DNA of 64,000 nucleotides, from contig CANRCT010000008.1 in NCBI GenBank assembly GCA_947629175.1, positions 17,431 through 81,430 of the forward strand, given 5' to 3'. Below, one piece after another: positions 63,418 through 64,000 of this stretch; the stretch's first letter is position 1; each line of letters starts with the position of its first letter. Position numbers and translations under genes: made by a program. Under the pieces are notes generated by a model that worked only from the letters and a program-made list of their open reading frames with translations, ran no database searches and had not been told where the DNA came from. The stretch comes from an uncultured Muribaculaceae bacterium. GTDB lineage: Bacteria; Bacteroidota; Bacteroidia; Bacteroidales; Muribaculaceae.

Positions 63418-63936
63418 ATGAAACGACTTTTACTCATTTTAATGACCCTTTTAGCATTCACACCGCCATATGCGTTCGCTAAGGAGGAAACAATTTTAAT
63501 TAGATTTACTCCTGGGTCAGGAACAAACGCCAAAGGCATATATTCCCTAAAAGAAGGTGAACAAATCAATAATTCTGAATATTCAGGTGTTGTATATCAG
63601 AGCAGCACTAAAATGGAGGCTGAATATGCGACAGAATCAGATTATAATCAATTATCCACTTATTGTACATGGGTTTTCGGATTTGATATCCACAATCAAA
63701 CCCAAACTAAAGGCTTAAATATAAAATTCAAAAGTTCATTCGGTGACCGCGGCCTAGTGCCTTCAACTACTAAATCTTATCATGCTTTGCAACTATCTTC
63801 AAGCACAGATAATCCTTATGGATTAGCTATATTATGTACTGGAAGAGATCAAGTAAATGTCACCATTACTTCAATCAATCCTCAAACGCCAATCAAAAGT
63901 ATCAAATTCGGAAAAACAGGTACTTTTAGTAGATGA
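63418..63936 (+). CDS. Small secreted protein of unknown function
   Basis: A 172-residue protein with a clear signal peptide (MKRLLLILMTLLAFTPPYAFA). The mature part is rich in Ser, Thr and Asn with predicted beta-strands (GLNIKFKSSFG, YHALQLSSS, QVNVTITSINP). I recognise no family. The gene is AT-rich compared with the fucosidase. The frame is open back to 63109, but the signal peptide fixes the start at 63418. It could be complete or the first part of an interrupted longer adhesin-like gene. Confidence 0.6.
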   Translation: MKRLLLILMTLLAFTPPYAFAKEETILIRFTPGSGTNAKGIYSLKEGEQINNSEYSGVVYQSSTKMEAEYATESDYNQLSTYCTWVFGFDIHNQTQTKGLNIKFKSSFGDRGLVPSTTKSYHALQLSSSTDNPYGLAILCTGRDQVNVTITSINPQTPIKSIKFGKTGTFSR

Positions 63937-63980
63937 CAAAATTTGAAAATGTGTTATTAAACACCTGAATATCAGCGTAT

Positions 63981-63988
63981 TAAATTTG
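63981..63988 (+). promoter_or_regulatory. -7 box for a gene beyond the window
   Basis: TAAATTTG close to the right edge; no TTG at the usual distance. Confidence 0.45.
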
Positions 63989-64000
63989 CAAAAGTCCCTG

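Overview
The window looks like a chromosome segment of a gut Bacteroidales, most likely a Muribaculaceae-type bacterium. This rests on a high-GC core (high 50s % by eye), many promoters of the Bacteroidetes type (TTTG, 19-20 nt, TAnnTTTG), a SusC/SusD pair, many SPII lipoproteins, an NVEALA-type peptide, and a PorZ-like protein with a type IX sorting domain. Species is not determinable by eye.

Layout. 1-5122: end of an exopolysaccharide locus (export protein, polymerase-like membrane protein, Wzz-type chain-length protein, GT4 glycosyltransferase). 5141-8887: an accessory island with an AT-rich three-gene cassette (NVEALA peptide, propeller lipoprotein, CxxC thioredoxin-like lipoprotein). The cassette is bracketed by about 215-bp direct repeats that copy the 3' end of the neighbouring propeller lipoprotein gene. 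8923-10618: an ABC/AAA-type ATPase and a small PD-(D/E)xK nuclease-like protein, a candidate two-gene defence module. 10696-24184: the transcription-translation superoperon, read leftward: tRNA-Thr(UGU), Tyr, Gly, Thr(GGU), tuf, tRNA-Trp, secE, nusG, rplK, rplA, rplJ, rplL, attenuator, rpoB, rpoC, terminator. 24277-38027: aminopeptidase P, gamma-carbonic-anhydrase-like protein, uridine-kinase-like protein, leuS-rdgB-porZ-like operon, rpsT between two identical tRNA-Glu genes, an unknown lipoprotein, and nagA. 38089-51665: CotH-type lipoprotein with collagen-like repeats, TPM-domain protein, SusD/SusC, patatin and cytoplasmic GH13, and a lipoprotein. 51754-58547: prs, a DbpA-like DEAD-box helicase, an AT-rich inserted PaeR7I/XhoI-type restriction-modification pair, and rpsA. 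58709-64000: a stub of a fucosidase gene, SGNH hydrolase, GH29 fucosidase, a GC-rich non-coding stretch with a large inverted repeat, and a small secreted protein.

Themes. Core genes are densely packed, often with 1-4 bp overlaps and recognisable promoters and terminators. Three AT-rich insertions (5.4-7.3 kb, 8.9-10.6 kb, 54.2-56.5 kb) carry the likely transferred functions. The candidates for undescribed biology are the repeat-bracketed NVEALA cassette, the ATPase-nuclease pair, and homopolymeric G/C tracts located where the -33 element should be in the promoters of two surface-protein genes. All functional assignments are read from motifs without database searches.
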